DNA from: Phoenix dactylifera
Lineage: Eukaryota > Streptophyta > Magnoliopsida > Arecales > Arecaceae
Direction: 5' to 3'
Length of the DNA stretch: 64,000 bases
Assembly: GCF_009389715.1 (NCBI RefSeq)
Contig: NC_052399.1
Coordinates: forward strand, 21,917,646 to 21,981,645
Shown here: positions 21,801-36,800 of the stretch, in pieces
Layout of the letters: each line of letters begins with the position of its first letter
Numbering within the stretch: the first letter of the stretch is position 1
Position numbers and translations under genes: made by a program
The notes under the pieces: model-generated
The model's input: the letters and a program-made list of their open reading frames with translations, nothing else
Told to the model about the DNA's origin: nothing
Database searches by the model: none

Positions 21801-24800
21801 TGTGTTACAGGTCAGCTATTTAGCAGCAGATTCATTATTTCCTGAATGGAAAATTTGGACACAGTTCCTCGATGAGACTACAATGGGCCTTAGGTTGGAT
21901 TCACTTGCTGAATCACATCCCATTGAGGTAATACTTTTTTTTGATGCCGATTACCAAGTTTCTTGAGGCAGCTAAAGAGTCTCGAGCCACTTAACCCATT
22001 TAATATATTTTTATATAATAAAATTAAACATAAAAAATTGGTAATTCTTGATTTCCTTAGTGTAACAAGGATTTCACATCTGGACTTGACACATGATTAG
22101 GTGGTGACATGTTCTGTGGGGTTAAACTGTTAAAAGGTTTAAATTAAAATGGTTGTCTATGGGATGCACAAAAGTTGAGACTACATAAAAGAGTGAATGG
22201 TTAACATCAAGTTTACCCGCTATGCAAAAGAGGTTTGAAATGTCAGATGACTGCAGAATGGGGTCAAGGTTTGTCAATTGGTTAGTAAGCTTTTGGATGA
22301 TAAGATGAAACAGCAATATCAGTTCAAGGACAAGGTCAATCGTCTTTTTTCTGCACCATAATTATGCCTAGTCTTAGTGATTGGCCAAATTTAACTCCAA
22401 GAGACTTGGATTGCACCGCATAGTGACAGGTTAGAAATTCCAGTGCTCCTTGCTCATTAATTTGTCTCTCTTTGATGACTTTCCCAACTTATCTTCTTTG
22501 ATACCTTCAGTATATGATATTGATCTATTTTGGTCAAGGTAATTGAATAGCACTAATATCCCCTAATAATAGCTTGTTGGTCTAATCTATCATGCCCCAT
22601 TCCAAAACCTTTTTTTCCATCATAATAGAAGAACAATTGTCGTTTACCTGTCAAGGCTTCTTTTTAGATGGGCCCATAGGAAATGAGCTACACAACAAGG
22701 GGTAGCCTCCCTCAGATACCCTTTACCCCAAACTTGGAGAAGGTGGGGAACTTGAACCCATGTCACTTGGTCCAACTACCAAGAACTATATTACTTTGAT
22801 AAGCTACCACCTTCAGCCAGTCAAGCCTTTGATTGGATTTTTTTGATAAAGCAATGGCTGTTATAAAAGTCAATATTAGCTGTCATAATGGAAAATAATA
22901 GGTGGTAATTTAAGTAACATCATTATTTGATTATGTTAGTATTCATTGGATTTTTTTTACCTGGTAAGTCGGATACGTCATACTGTTCTAGCATGAATAC
23001 ATCCAATAAAGTCGGAAAAGAGAAGGTGACAAAGAGGGGGTGGAGAAGCCTCGTAGCTATCCCACATCCAGCCACTGGAGTGTTGCGCATATGGTATGTT
23101 GTATTGGCCCGAATCGGACGATATGGGGCGTACCGTACCGGTTCGGTACCGGTATCTGGTACGGATGGCGCCAAAAAAAAATTTCGCATCATGCCGTACT
23201 GACACTGTACTAGTGTGACATTCGTACGACACGGCAAACCTTGGTTGCGCCATATATGAGGTGACCCAATCAGTTGGCCTGTTCGCCTCCCGGTAAATTT
23301 GGGTGACTCGGAAGGTCACACAGTCCCTCAACGGGTTACGGATATCTTGGAACAGCGGGTGTTCATCACCCGTCCTGACATGGCCCTAGATCCACCCAAT
23401 CACTGACGTCGAGTATTCATTGGATTAAATATTATTTCTAGAACTGATTTGGGAATTGTACTTAAAATATTAAGTTGGTTGGAAAGTGGAACAGTCAGAT
23501 AATTTTGTTATTACCGCCAGCTAGCTGTCATTTAATGGAATTGTGGCTAAACAACTGTTGTCATTTAACTGTCCGTTCTGTACATGTACATATAACAGGG
23601 GCCCTGTGAAACTGTTACAACAGCCATTATTATGTTATAATGGTTGTTGCTTTAGTTCATAATTTTGACAGGTAGGATATAATACATGCTTTACATTCTT
23701 TACATTGAGATAGATTTGTATGAGTCTATGCTTGTGATTTGGCTAACATGTGCATGATAATTCTGAATAGCTTACTTGTAACTTGTAAGCTTGGAACACT
23801 AGACCTTGAATAAATGAGTAAACAAATGGACTTCAAGTGGTAAGTTATCAGTTATCCTGGTTACTTGAATGGATAAAGTCTTCCACATTGTCTCTATTGA
23901 AAATTATAAAAAGCTTAACAATTTCATTACTCGTTCAAAGTAATATAAAGATTTTTTTCCTGAATCATCATAAGACTCATCTAGCAACCTGAATAACACC
24001 AGCAACAGCTTGAACTGTTAATTGATGCTACATATTTTGCACTCTTCTATCAAATCACAACTTTGAAGGTTGGGTAAGACTATAAGATTTACTTATACTA
24101 CATATTGGATCTTTTTGTTTGTGAATTTGCATGTTAAGCTTTGCGTATGTTGTTTCAGGTAGATATAAATCATGCTAGTGAGATTGATGAAATTTTTGAT
24201 GCAATAAGCTACAAAAAGGGGGCATCTGTTATTCGAATGTTGCAAAGTTACCTTGGTGCTGAATGTTTTCAGGTTTAGCATTTGGTTTCTTAACTTTTTC
24301 TCATGTATTCTTACTTGTTGAGGTTTTTTAGCTACTAGCTAGATTTTAGCCTACCTGCTAATAATGAGTTGGAAGGGAATGGTTGTTGATTTTAGTCATC
24401 AATTTGTTACTTTACATTTTTCCTGGTCAACACAATATCTATTTGTGATAACTGCTGATGAAGTATTAAAAAACTTATGTTATCTTTGTTTGATAGCTAG
24501 TCTGCCTCCAATCATATGATTTCGAAATTGCTAATAACTGATTTGCCTGTTAAATGCAATGTAATTTTATATTTTTTCGTTTTCAGAGGCTAGTCCTGTG
24601 TATTAACTTTCTTTGCCTTTTTCTGATTTGGCATCACTTCATCATCAATGATCTTGTAGACTGATCTTCTTTGGTTGATTTTAGAGTGAAAACACACCAC
24701 CTATATCATAGATTCTCACAAAAAAAACATAGTTAGCTTGCTAGTTTACTAGGTTCCTTGGGGCCGTCAGAAGTTGGGAAATGCGATCAGCACTCAGAGG

Positions 24801-27800
24801 TTTATCATAAGTTATCAGATTCAAAGGAAAGTACAAGAAGAAAAAAAATACTAGCAATGGTTTGATTGTATGCCCTGATAGGATAATCTCGATTTTTACC
24901 AAATGCATGCTAGAAGAAATGGAATTTTAATATCCCGGTTGAACATAAGATATCAATTTCACGTGAGATTTTAAAACCTTAGTCGAATGTGAACTGAATC
25001 TCTATAACTTGATGATTATTCCCCAAGACAAATTTATTCACTTTAAATGCACTACATAGTCATTGCCAATTGTTCATTTTGGTCCAGATGGATGTTTAGA
25101 ATACATTATAAATGTGAATTTTACCTTCAAAGGCAAATCTTTTTTTGATGAGTCATTGGTTTTTGTAACAGAGTTCTGATTATAGTCTTGGTAACTCTCA
25201 TTGCAAAAGAACTTCTTTTTTTGATACCAACCTTATGTAAATGCCTGATAGCTGCACTTTTGCAAACTGGGGTATTACTACCTTCTCTGAGTATAACATA
25301 GCCGGAATATCATTAGCTCGTGACTAATAGTATATACAAATAGTACATAAGACATAGACAATATAATATTTCATTAAAGTGGTTTTCTGGTTATTTTTAA
25401 TCTTTTAAGCTACTTATAAATTAGCAATAATTTAGTGATTTTGAAAATGTAAATATTTGTTACCTTGCCCTGATGACTGAATATTGGTTAATTAGTTATG
25501 TCAACCAGAAAGTTGCATGTATCCATGATTTTCTTTTCTTATCTCGCCACACAATTCAATATTATAAACTCTGGCATGCTTACATTTCTAGTTTTAAGTA
25601 TTATTAACAGCATGTAACTATTTTTCTAGAGATCATTGGCTTCATATATAAAAAAATTTGCTTGTTCCAACGCAAAGACTGAAGACCTATGGGCTGTTCT
25701 TGAGAATGAATCAGGCGAACCAGTAAAGATGTTAATGGATTCGTGGACTAAGCAGAAAGGTTATCCTGTTGTCTCCGTGAATGTCAAAGACGGCAAGTTG
25801 GAATTTGAGCAGGTTTGTTGATGATACATGAAACTGTGAATTTATGATGTCATATTCACAAGAAGTTAAAGTATTGTACTTTGGGTTCTTATATCATCTC
25901 ATTTAATAATGCTGGTTCTATTTATAATGCAATACCGAAACTCTTCTTAAAATGTGCACTAGCACATGCTTTTCTTGTCGACTAAATTTAAAAAAAAAAT
26001 CATTAATTACATCTCTGTTGTTCTTTATTCTGCGCCTAAATGTGACATTGACGAAATAAAAAGAAATGTTAAGGTAGATGCACAATACATGATAGGATTA
26101 GTAACAAGTAGTTTTAAGGATGCTTTGGGGTTACAGAATTTGATTCAAGTGGCCAATAATTGATTGGGATGATTTGAACATGTGCCAACAAAAAAATCTG
26201 GAGAGATCATAGGTAAAGAGAATGTCTCAAAATTGTGACAGAGAATTAGCTAAAGAGAAGGCCTAAAGCAGTTCGATGTAAATCCGAACAAGTATTTGAC
26301 CTTCAAAGGCCATAAAATCTGAATGAGATCAAACTTTTAAGCTAAAGGGAGCAGAACAGCAAGAAAAAACCATCTCCATGACCTAAAGTGGATCTTTTAG
26401 CAAATGATGGCACAACTAACACAGGCACCCACCACAAAGGAATATGAAAGCCAGCATAATTTCATCAACTAACAGTCAAAGCCTGGCCTTGTATAGAGTG
26501 ACAAACCTCCCAAACAACCTCTTTCACACTTCTAATCAGACTATTACAAGGTTCCATTTTATTCAAGAGACTGTAGTTTACCATATAGAAAATAATTACA
26601 GGCCTTTTAATGCGAAGCCCATGACATGACAAAATAAAAGTTTAAACCATCATATGTTGTATTATTAAAATTACAACTCTAATTATAATCGCTTATTCAG
26701 ACCTTGAACCAACTTTTGGGGATTCATATTATCAGCATTAGTTAAAGCATACAAGATAGAAATCATGGGGCTAAAAATTAGCTTAGAAACAGGTGCTTGC
26801 ACCCCTATAATGCATACATGTGCAACAAGTTGTGCCTATATTATGCTACCAATTCACTGCACTGAATATTGATTCCAGATAATCCTAACCTTATCTACAA
26901 GAATATTACTAGCAAAATAAATGAAAATCAATGAGCCTCTTAACAGAATGGTATATAAGTAAGAAAGTATAAATTTTGCTGCCTGTCTAATAATAACAAA
27001 TACAAATGGATGGAGGTTGAGGAAGGATTTAAACAGCTAAAATTTACCATGGATGTAGCCTTTTGTAAAAGTGAATGGCTGAAGAGTAGCTTTAAAATGC
27101 CTGCAAATAGTTGAGATAAGACTTCTTACTTGTAATCGTTGCCATGGTAGTCATTTAATGTGAGCTTTCATGGGAGATTGCGTTAGAGCTGTGGAAGGAG
27201 GGTAAGAAGATGTTTCGATATAGAGAAAATGACACAAATTTCTATAGTGTTGATATGTTGACAACAAAAATGCCATCCTGTTGTTTTGCTATAAAATCAA
27301 GGACCATAGGTAAGAGAATTTTGCAGGTATCTTTGCTTCATCAAGCTTCAGATCTGAATTCCTCAATTTTTCCAAAGGACAATATCCAAAGTAATAAATC
27401 AAACAGAATATAACCATCTAGCGGCCAACTGCCAATGAGTTAAGAGATCTCAGTGACTTCTTATGGGATACCGTAACTAATATTTACTGTTGTATAGGGC
27501 TCAGTGCAGTGGTCTAATATAATGGTAAACTTGTCAAGGATAAACGTGTCTTGCATATTAGATCCCACAATGCCTGAGAAAATGATGTGGCTCTGACATC
27601 ATGGAACTTGAAGCAACAACAGCTGTAAAGTTGCAATAATGTATCAAATCAACTAATATTGGGCAATGACCAAATATAACTAGTATATAGTTGTGGTTGC
27701 ATATGATCCCTGACAAATAGCAGTCTTGTTCACAACATGTACATGGACAAACTACTGTGTTCATTGTCTAAAACGGTTGGCAATTGTACTATTTGCTTTA

Positions 27801-30800
27801 ACATATTGAGGACTGTAGTTTGCTGTAAGTTGATCTGAGTAGTTTCTTTGTTTTTTTTGCCTTCTAACAATTTTTCTCCTCCATTGCAGTCTCAGTTTTT
27901 GTCAAGTGGGTCTTCAGGGGATGGCCAATGGATTATTCCTGTAACGCTATGTTGTGGTTCACATACAGCTCAGAAAAAGTTTCTACTAAAAACGAAATAT
28001 GACAAGTTGGATATGGAAGAACTTGTTGATTCATCTGGTGATGCCACTAGCTTGTTGGCTAAAGGAAATCAAGGGAAAGTTGGATGTCTTTGGATCAAAT
28101 TTAATGTTGACCAAACAGGTTTTTATAGGGTGAAATATGATGATGAACTTGCAGCTAGACTTAAATATGCAATAGAGGCCAATCAACTGTCTGCAACTGA
28201 TCGGTTTGGTAATTTGAAAATCTTTCAATGCTACTTTCTCCTTTTCCCTATGGTGTTCATTATGATTAGTTTAGTAAGTTTTCTATTATAGGTATTCTGG
28301 ATGATTCTTTTTCCCTGTGCATGGCTTGCAAGCAGACATTGTCATCGTTGTTCTCCTTGATGGCTGCGTACCGAGAAGAGTATGAATACACTGTGGTGTC
28401 ACACATAATAACGGTGTGTTTTTCTCCATATTTTAAACCTTTTAGTTTAATTACTTGCACCTTCAGGTATTACTACTACTAATTTTCATGAGCAGATAAG
28501 TTACAAGATTGTGAGCATGGCGTATGATGCCACTCCGGAATTGTTGGATGACATAAAAAAGTTCTTGATTAATCTTCTCCAGTTTTTGGCAGAGTAAGCC
28601 CTCTCCACATGTCGAAGACCTTTATATGTATGCTGCTAGTTTATTCTGCTGATGTACACTAAATTCAGAATTTATCATATGAAGCTAGTTTTTTTTTTTT
28701 TATAATAATAGTGGCTTCTTTGATACAAGTCATGCTTTCACTGATGAGGTTATTCTGATAATAAAATGATGTGCAAAAAGCTACTTTGGACAATGATTTC
28801 GATAACCTAAATTTTTAGTACTTTTTACAATGACCACTATAATGACATCTCTTAAAGTAGCTAAAATAGTCATATAACAGCATCAAAAAATAATTTTTTT
28901 AATGTAATTCTAGATATCATGTTTAAATACATATATTTTTTTAAGTGTGAATACCGATATTCAAATTTTGATCAGTGATCATTTCAATTAATGGCTACTT
29001 TGACCAATATATAGTGCTATTTTTTATGATGTAAAGGGGTTATTGTAGACCGATGCAAACATCTCCTATGTACAATAAATTGTTGTGGCACATTATATAT
29101 TCAAGGTGCTTGTCGGACCAACGGTATGAATAGACACATCAACTTTTCAATGCAGGGTTGGATACAAAAGCATTGATTCAAGTATTTTTTTTGGTGAAGG
29201 TGATGTATGTAATATGGGTAGAATATAATAGATATAACGATATTTAGGTGGTTCTGTGCATAAGACTAGAAAGAATGAAGTTCTAAATACGTACATTGCA
29301 GAAGGCTTTGATAAATGACGGATGATAAGATAATAATAAAAAAAGATGTAATTTTTGTGAATGCATGCAATAAATTTCAAGAGTTATTAGTAAAGCGAGG
29401 GTCTAAATTTTCCTTGAAGGGTTCAAATGATAGAAAGGAAGTTATGTTTATAGGATATGAGGAGCTTGCTTGTTTTGTAGCCTTTTCTTTGCAAACTACT
29501 CTCCTTCTCTCTCTATATTATAAATATATATTTTACATATAATGTAAAAGATGATTGTCCTGTCAATATTTTTTTCAAAATTAACTGGATTCAAAACCAT
29601 AAAAACTATCTATTTACAATAGAAAAAGAAAAATATCATAAAAGGAACTTGCAATGAGGTCTAATGAAATCACTGAAAAAATCATACTTATGGTCCCAAG
29701 TGTATCAAGAGGGAAACAAGCAAGGGGTTCCTCTTTTCACTAATTTATTATAGGTGTAAATTATTTTCTATTATATTTTGTTTGCACATCTAAGTAATTT
29801 CTTAACATGCATTGCATATGAATAGATTTCTAGTTCCCAAAATGAACACTACCTATAAGAGTATTTCTTTTATACTTTTATTTAACTATTTTTAGCGGTG
29901 AAAAGTTGAGTTGAGATCTTTTATTGAAGTAGGCAACATCTTTGAGTCCAGGTAAGTCTTCAGGAAAATTTGGCCACTTTGTATGTTTTTGATGTGACAA
30001 GTTGATTGCATCATAGAAACTTATAGAAAACAATAATTAAAAATCGAATATTCTATTTGCTCAAAGAGAATTTCTGTTAGTCAGTTGATGACTTGTATGA
30101 AGAAGTTAACTTAGAAATGTGCAAGTAAGTTTCAAATCTTGTTTTTGTGACCACCTTTTTAGTGACTATCGGGTGAAATGCTTTAAATTTAATGTTTCTT
30201 TTTCTTGCAAGAAGAATATTTGAATCTATGCGAGATCCTATTGGCTACATGAGTAGGACTCCAGATAGGGAAACTCTTATACTGTTTCATAATTCTCCTG
30301 GGCACTACAAAAATGAAGTGATATGGTTACATCAGCTGAACCGTTGCCACTTGGCCTATTAAAGGACATGTTGCAATTGTAGACAAAATACTGATCGTTT
30401 CATTATAGAACAAGATTGATTGGAAATTTCCGGACACCAGGCTGCTTTGCTGAGTATCTAATTATTGTTGGGAATCTGGGATCTGACCAAACAGTAGAGT
30501 TACTGTTGGCAAGGTGTTATATGTTTTACTATTTTTTTGTTTTCTGGTGAGGGTATAGGAAAAGAGTTTGGAAGAGTGGAAGGGCTAATAAAAGTTTTTC
30601 ATGCTCAACTATGCTTAATTTTTTAAATCTTTTCATTAACTTAAGATTTTAATACCACGTTTATAAGCAGCAATCAATATTTTAAATAACTCAATCCTAA
30701 GCAATATGTATGTATTTGCTATGTATGCATGTACAGAGAATGTCCATGATTTTCAGTGCACATTCACCCTTCTTCTGCTTGCAGATCCCATGTGGGCTCA

Positions 30801-33800
30801 ACAATGGTCTGGGCCTCAGCCCACTTTAGACCCCGCTCGGGATCAGGGAAAGTAGTGGGCTTGGTGCTTTTTGAGTATACAGATATAAATAATTCACATG
30901 CATTCATATGATATATTGTTACAATATGTTGCATTCATATTTATGTATTTGCTATGCATTGCATGTATGTAAAGTCTACAGATATAAATAATTCACAGAT
31001 GACAATGTGGTCGTCATTGATCAAGAAGGAAATCCACAAAGGAACTCGAGTTTTTGGTACGATCGCTCTGGAATTGAGGCAGTTGTATTTTACTAAAATA
31101 TGTGTTTAGATGATAGATCGCTATGATGCCTTGCCCAATCCCCACCAGAAACCTATACATCATCATTCATTCTATAAGTTTTGATATGATGCATATTTGT
31201 ACTTGTAAACTGTGCATGTCACTATATATGTCAGTTTAGACATTATACAGTGGCTTGACTTAAGTTCAAATCGTTGGGTGCAAGTCCGTATTTATGACTT
31301 AATGTGCAAATCGTTGGGTTCAAATTTATGTTGCTATCAATTATTTCCTTGTAATTATAACCACTGCGAAGTGCCATATTTGTATTGTGCTGTTGGTGGT
31401 CCTCCAGTTTGCATTCTTGATTAGTATCCTTACAGAAAGTTAGGTTGGGATCCAAAGGATGGTGAAAATCACCTGGATGCAATGTTGAGAGGAGAGCTGC
31501 TGACTGCTCTTGCTGAATTTGGACATGATCTCACTCTAAATGAAGCAGCAAGGCGTTTTCATGCCTTCTTGGATGATAGAAACACATTACTCCTTCCCCC
31601 AGATATAAGAAAGGTTGCTTTTTAAAAGGAAAGTAAATCTTCACTTTACTCCATTTATCTAATCTTACTGATATTGCATGGTCAAATTGCTTTGTAGGCT
31701 GCATACGTTGCTATAATGCAGACTGTTAACAGTTCAAACAAATCAGGATATGAATACCTTCTGAAGGTTTACAGAGAGGCTGATCTAAGCCAGGAGAAAG
31801 TTCGTGTACTAAGTATGTTGAAATTGCTGTTGGCTGAAGGTTAAGAAAAGTAATTGTGCTAGATCTGTTATTGAAAGGTTTCTTTCCCTTGGTCTTTAGG
31901 TGCCTTGGCATCTTGTCCTGATCCTGCTGTTGTTCGTGATGCTCTAAACTTTTTCCTTTCTTCGGAGGTAACTCATTGTTTTACATGTCTAGTTGTATAT
32001 TTCCATTTCCTAAAAATGCCTTGATTTATTTACTAAAGTAGCTTACTTTATTTTAAATTTATTTAGGTTCGGAATCAGGATGTTGTTTATGGACTTGGTG
32101 GAATTAGCAGGGAAGGACGTGATACTGCATGGATATGGTTAAAGGTATGATTTTTGCCATTCATCTGTTCTGAACAATTTCGATACAACATTTCGAGACC
32201 GGAAATGCTATACTGGGATGTCCTACCTACAAGAAGCTAACACTTCTGCTTATTGGTTCTGGACTATGGAATCTGATTCAGTCTCTGTAAGTTGTTCACT
32301 TGCTTAGAATTAATTGCCAAACAAATTGATAGTGGTTCAGTACAACATTGTGAGACCTAAAATGCTAACTGGGATGTCTAAACATGTTGCACTCATCTAC
32401 CTACAAGTAAACCTAACACTTCTATAATCTTGTTGGTTCTGGACTTTGGAATCAGAATCAGTCTCTGTAAGATGTTCACTTTCCTAGAATTAAAAAGATG
32501 AGCAAATAGTTCAATCAACACCAAGCAAGTAGAAAATGGTTTGCCAGATTATCTTTCTATACTGTACAGTAATTAATGTGAACAACTTACAGGTGCCTGA
32601 AATTAAATATTTATTTCTATGGTGCAGTGTTAGGATACTCTTTATGACTAAAACATTTCCATTCTCGTATTCTAGACTTATAGTTGCTAGAGTCTTCCAG
32701 CTAAGGTGCCATACCTGCTTGTGCTCCCACATGCACTTGTCTCTCAAGTCAATTGCAAGGTTAAGAATCAAGGATCACCGAACCGGTACCGGTACCGATC
32801 GGTCTTGGTACTGGTTCAGTATCGGTTCGTAGCGGTACTGAACCGGTTTATCCGGTTCGGCAATTCTTCTCAAACTTTTTCAAACTTTTTTGTAATTTTT
32901 TGGAAGATTTCTTTCTTTTCAAACTTTTTCTACAAATTTAAGTTTAATTTGATATTTTTTGGATATTTTCTGATGTTTCTATGATTTCGGTTTAAGCTAT
33001 ATGCTGCATTTTATTTCTTTGAAATGATACAAATCATGAAATGAACAACATAAAATATCTTCAAATCAAGATACAATCAATTACATACTTTTAAAGCACT
33101 CTCGAATATCTAAAATCAGGTCGAGTGACGATGCTTCTTGTAGATATTAGGATCATCAGCATAATAAAAAGTCATATCAATCCACCCCTCTAACCAAGCG
33201 GTATTGTAGTCTTGTATGCTCATTTCTTGAGGAACGCGCGTCGGGTTATAAGAACTTTTGAATCTCTCGTTGAAGCTCTGGCTCTGAGAGGTGTCCTCTG
33301 GCTGATAATATGGCTATGGAGGGGCTTATCCGAATATGCCAGTAGCAAAGTTCGACTCGTGGGATGCTCCGGGCTGCGTAGGAAGTAGCCACCGAAAGAT
33401 GCCTCAGATGCATCATATCCATATCCGTATCCGTATGGGTCCTGTGGCTGCGGATAATATGATCCAGTATACGACTTGGAACCTGATACGTCTATTGATC
33501 CTACTCTACGTGTGAAGTCTTCTGTAGCTGCATCGTGTCCTTCTGAACGACCTCAAGGAGCCCGTCTCCTATATGCAATTGTATCCTCGCGGACTCTACC
33601 AAATCATTTACCGTGGTCTCTATTCTGTGTAGCATGCGTAAACCGGGACTCACTGGTGTATCGAAGACCATTCTCCGCCTGTCTTATAAACAATGGTCTC
33701 CTGTCTTCCACTTCCTCTATGGCTAGTAGATCCACCAGAATCGTCATTGCTGCTGCTCCAGGACTCCTGGATACTCCATGGGGCCTTTTTGTTTTTCTTT

Positions 33801-36800
33801 TTTGGTTTGCTGGGCAGCTGCCTTTTTACTCTTCGTGCCCCTCTGTTTGGATATCGCCCTTCTGACTAAATCGACCGGATATCGTAGTATCCTTATGTGA
33901 GCCTCTTTCGATCATCTCGCTAAGAGAATGTCAAGGAAAAATTAGGTGACAAGCTCTCCTATGGCTGTGGCTGATCAATTGTGGGAAGGCATGATATATT
34001 ACTCTCAGCTCGTTGATCTGCATCAACTCTAACTTCGTTGGCTATGAAGTTGGCCGGTCGTCGAGGTGATCCTGGCTCGTCATGCTCCGGCTTCTGCTGC
34101 TGGTCCCCAAGTCAGCCGATCATAGGATCATCGTTATCATCGACGAAAGCCCTATGGATCGGATCTGCATACTTGAGCTCGACTTCTCCTAAATGCACTT
34201 TAGCCTCAACTGCAGATTGTAGTAGACATATACAAGGTCGTTGAGGTGCTTCCGTGTCAAACAGTTTCTTTGCTTGCTATGGATGAGGGCGAAGCTGGAG
34301 CAATTGCGCTCAACCACTTGAGGATATCATATGGGAGAGAATTTGTATTGCTATCTGCTTAAGATTTTTCGCGGACAACCCAAAATGAATCAACCATTTA
34401 GCTGCAGAAATATTGAAAAAAATAGATATTAGTAACCATCTAACGCCAGGTGAATGTCTTCTTGATGTGTAACATACCTGGATTTATAGTTGTATTGCTC
34501 GCGACAGCTGCTCGCTATCCGAAGTTGTGGCTGCCCTTTTTAAATAATTTGGTCTATGATAAAGAATCATCGTTCCTCTATGTTAATAATAGAAGATATT
34601 GGTATACTTACATATGCCACTAAAGTTAAGTTACCTCTTCTAGACATAAGGCCGCGACTTCTAGATGAGACTCGATCTTGTAAATGACATTACGCAGAGC
34701 CGCTAGAAGTTTGTCCGTCATACCAATTTCAGGTATGTTGTACTGGAACCGGGGGTTCAGATAGTATGCTACACATAGAGGAATCCGTCTTAGTAAAATT
34801 ATACAAGTACAAGAGCAGTCTAATTTTCAATGTTCTTGCTTACTGCTAGATGCAAGTTTCTATCCATTTGGTAATCCCATCGTCGCTCAATGATCTAGAT
34901 GTACTCATGGGCATGGACTACATATGTCTTCATGATCTGAATCTTTGCCCTCTCCATCATGTGATGCAGAAAGCCCATCTGGAGGTATCTCTCGCTATCC
35001 ACGGCCCGCAGCACTTCATATAATGGTTTGATAGCTTTTACTATTGCAGTGGCCCGCTGCCAGAATGTCTGCCTCGTCACCAAGTCTTCGATTTGCTTCT
35101 TTCGGTGCTGTAAAATGAATATCTATTATCCTGCCACTCGAAACTGATAAACATCTGATGTAGGAATGCTTTCTTCTCGAGAAGGCTATCAAGTGCAACG
35201 TAATTGGTAGAAAATTGTGCGACTTCTGGTCTCAAAATCTTTCCCTGCAAAGCTCCTCATTAGTGAAAGGATCCAAGTATGGTTATAAATATACCTAGTG
35301 ATGCTTTGGGCTGTCTCCATCAATATCCATCAATTTGAGGTCGATACAATATGCAGCACATGAGGTCTAGAAAATATGTGGCCGCCGCTCCATCAAGATC
35401 TTCCGGCGGCCTTATGTTGCGACCTATTATTAGTAACGACCTGCACGAAATTCTCCTCTCCTATCTGATCAATCACCTTCTCCATAAGTTTGAGGATGTA
35501 TGTAGAGTCGTGCATCTAATCCGAAGTATCAACTGACTTGTGAAAGAAAGTCTTTGTATCACAGTATGTCAGAAAGTTGATGCTCTGCCTGGTAGGATCG
35601 GTCCAACCATCACACATCACAATCAGTCCATATGTGGGCCACTTGCTTTTGTAGGAGGCAATCCAGTTCTCCAACTCCTTATTGTTGTCAAGAAGCTCAC
35701 TGTAGATATTCTTCGGGCTTGAAGGATCTACACCGAGACCAGCAGACCGTATGGAGGAAATGGCAGACCTGTTGTCTGCCACATTCACTGGGATGTGGCT
35801 AAAGTAGAACCAGGATCCAATAACTCGCCATATATCTTATCCTTCTTTAGCATTGAGTCAACCCTCTGTTGCTTCAATTTTTTGTTGAAAAAGGCATGCA
35901 GATCTAAATCATGGATTGAAACTTCTGGTGGAATTCTTCTGAATGACTTCTTTCGACCATCAAAAACACCCAAGATAGATTCTGTCTGGCCACTGTCTCT
36001 GCTGACGCTCTTTCTGATTGAGGAGGTCCTCTGCAGACCTGGATCTGGCCTGCTTCTCACAGAATCGGAGTCCAACTCGTAGAATGAGGGCCCAAATCGA
36101 GCCATATGCTTGGCCACCTCCTCGTCCTGCCATTGATCATCTAGGCTTGCTTGCATGGCAGCCTGGATTCGTGCCTCGTCATATTCGGGGAGACCTCCTC
36201 TGACTTTCTGGCGTGATAGAAAGGTGGCTTTGCCGCTTGGCGTTCAACCTCCATCTACTTCCTGGCAGCCCTCAATTTGGCTTCTTTGTAATTAGCGAGG
36301 TTCTTTTTCATCAGCAGCCGAATCTCCTTTGCGCATGCAGGGCATGCAGCTACTTTGTCAGAATTACTATCTAAGTGCTGCTTCAACATGGTTACCCCTC
36401 TTCCTTTGAATTTATGGTGGCAATGGTTGCACTGCCACTGGTACCTTTCCTTGAGCATTCACCCATGCTTCCAGCCAATATCATGCTTTGCGGGTTCTTT
36501 TTCGTTGATGTGTCCATTCCTACGAGGACGATAATTTTTCTACTTTAGAAAATACATATGATTTATCTAATTTGCAATTTAGCAAGATCTTCTCTTGTTT
36601 TGCAATTTTTGTGCTATTTTTTCTAAGCCCCTAAAAAAAAAAAGAAAGAAGATAGGGGAAAGAAAGCACACCTTAATTAGCCTTGGCCTGAATCAGCCTT
36701 TTCCCTCTGGCTTTTGCTGAATGAATTTTCTCCAAGGCCTGAATCAGCCTTTTGCCTCTGGCATGCCTCTGCTGAATGAATTTTGGGAAGGCCTTCTTCG

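Larger units (their letters stand above)
21928..24158 (+). other. APM1 intron 8, host of nested repeats
   Basis: A 2.2-kb intron between the exon ending SLAESHPIE and the exon with the catalytic Tyr. It contains a SINE-like stretch (about 22610-22830) and a LINE with a probable MITE inside (22938-23426). Confidence 0.85.

Noticed and set aside
33476-33865. 129-residue plus-strand frame in APM1 intron 17
   Set aside because: It lies antisense to the hAT transposase and shows no conserved motif.
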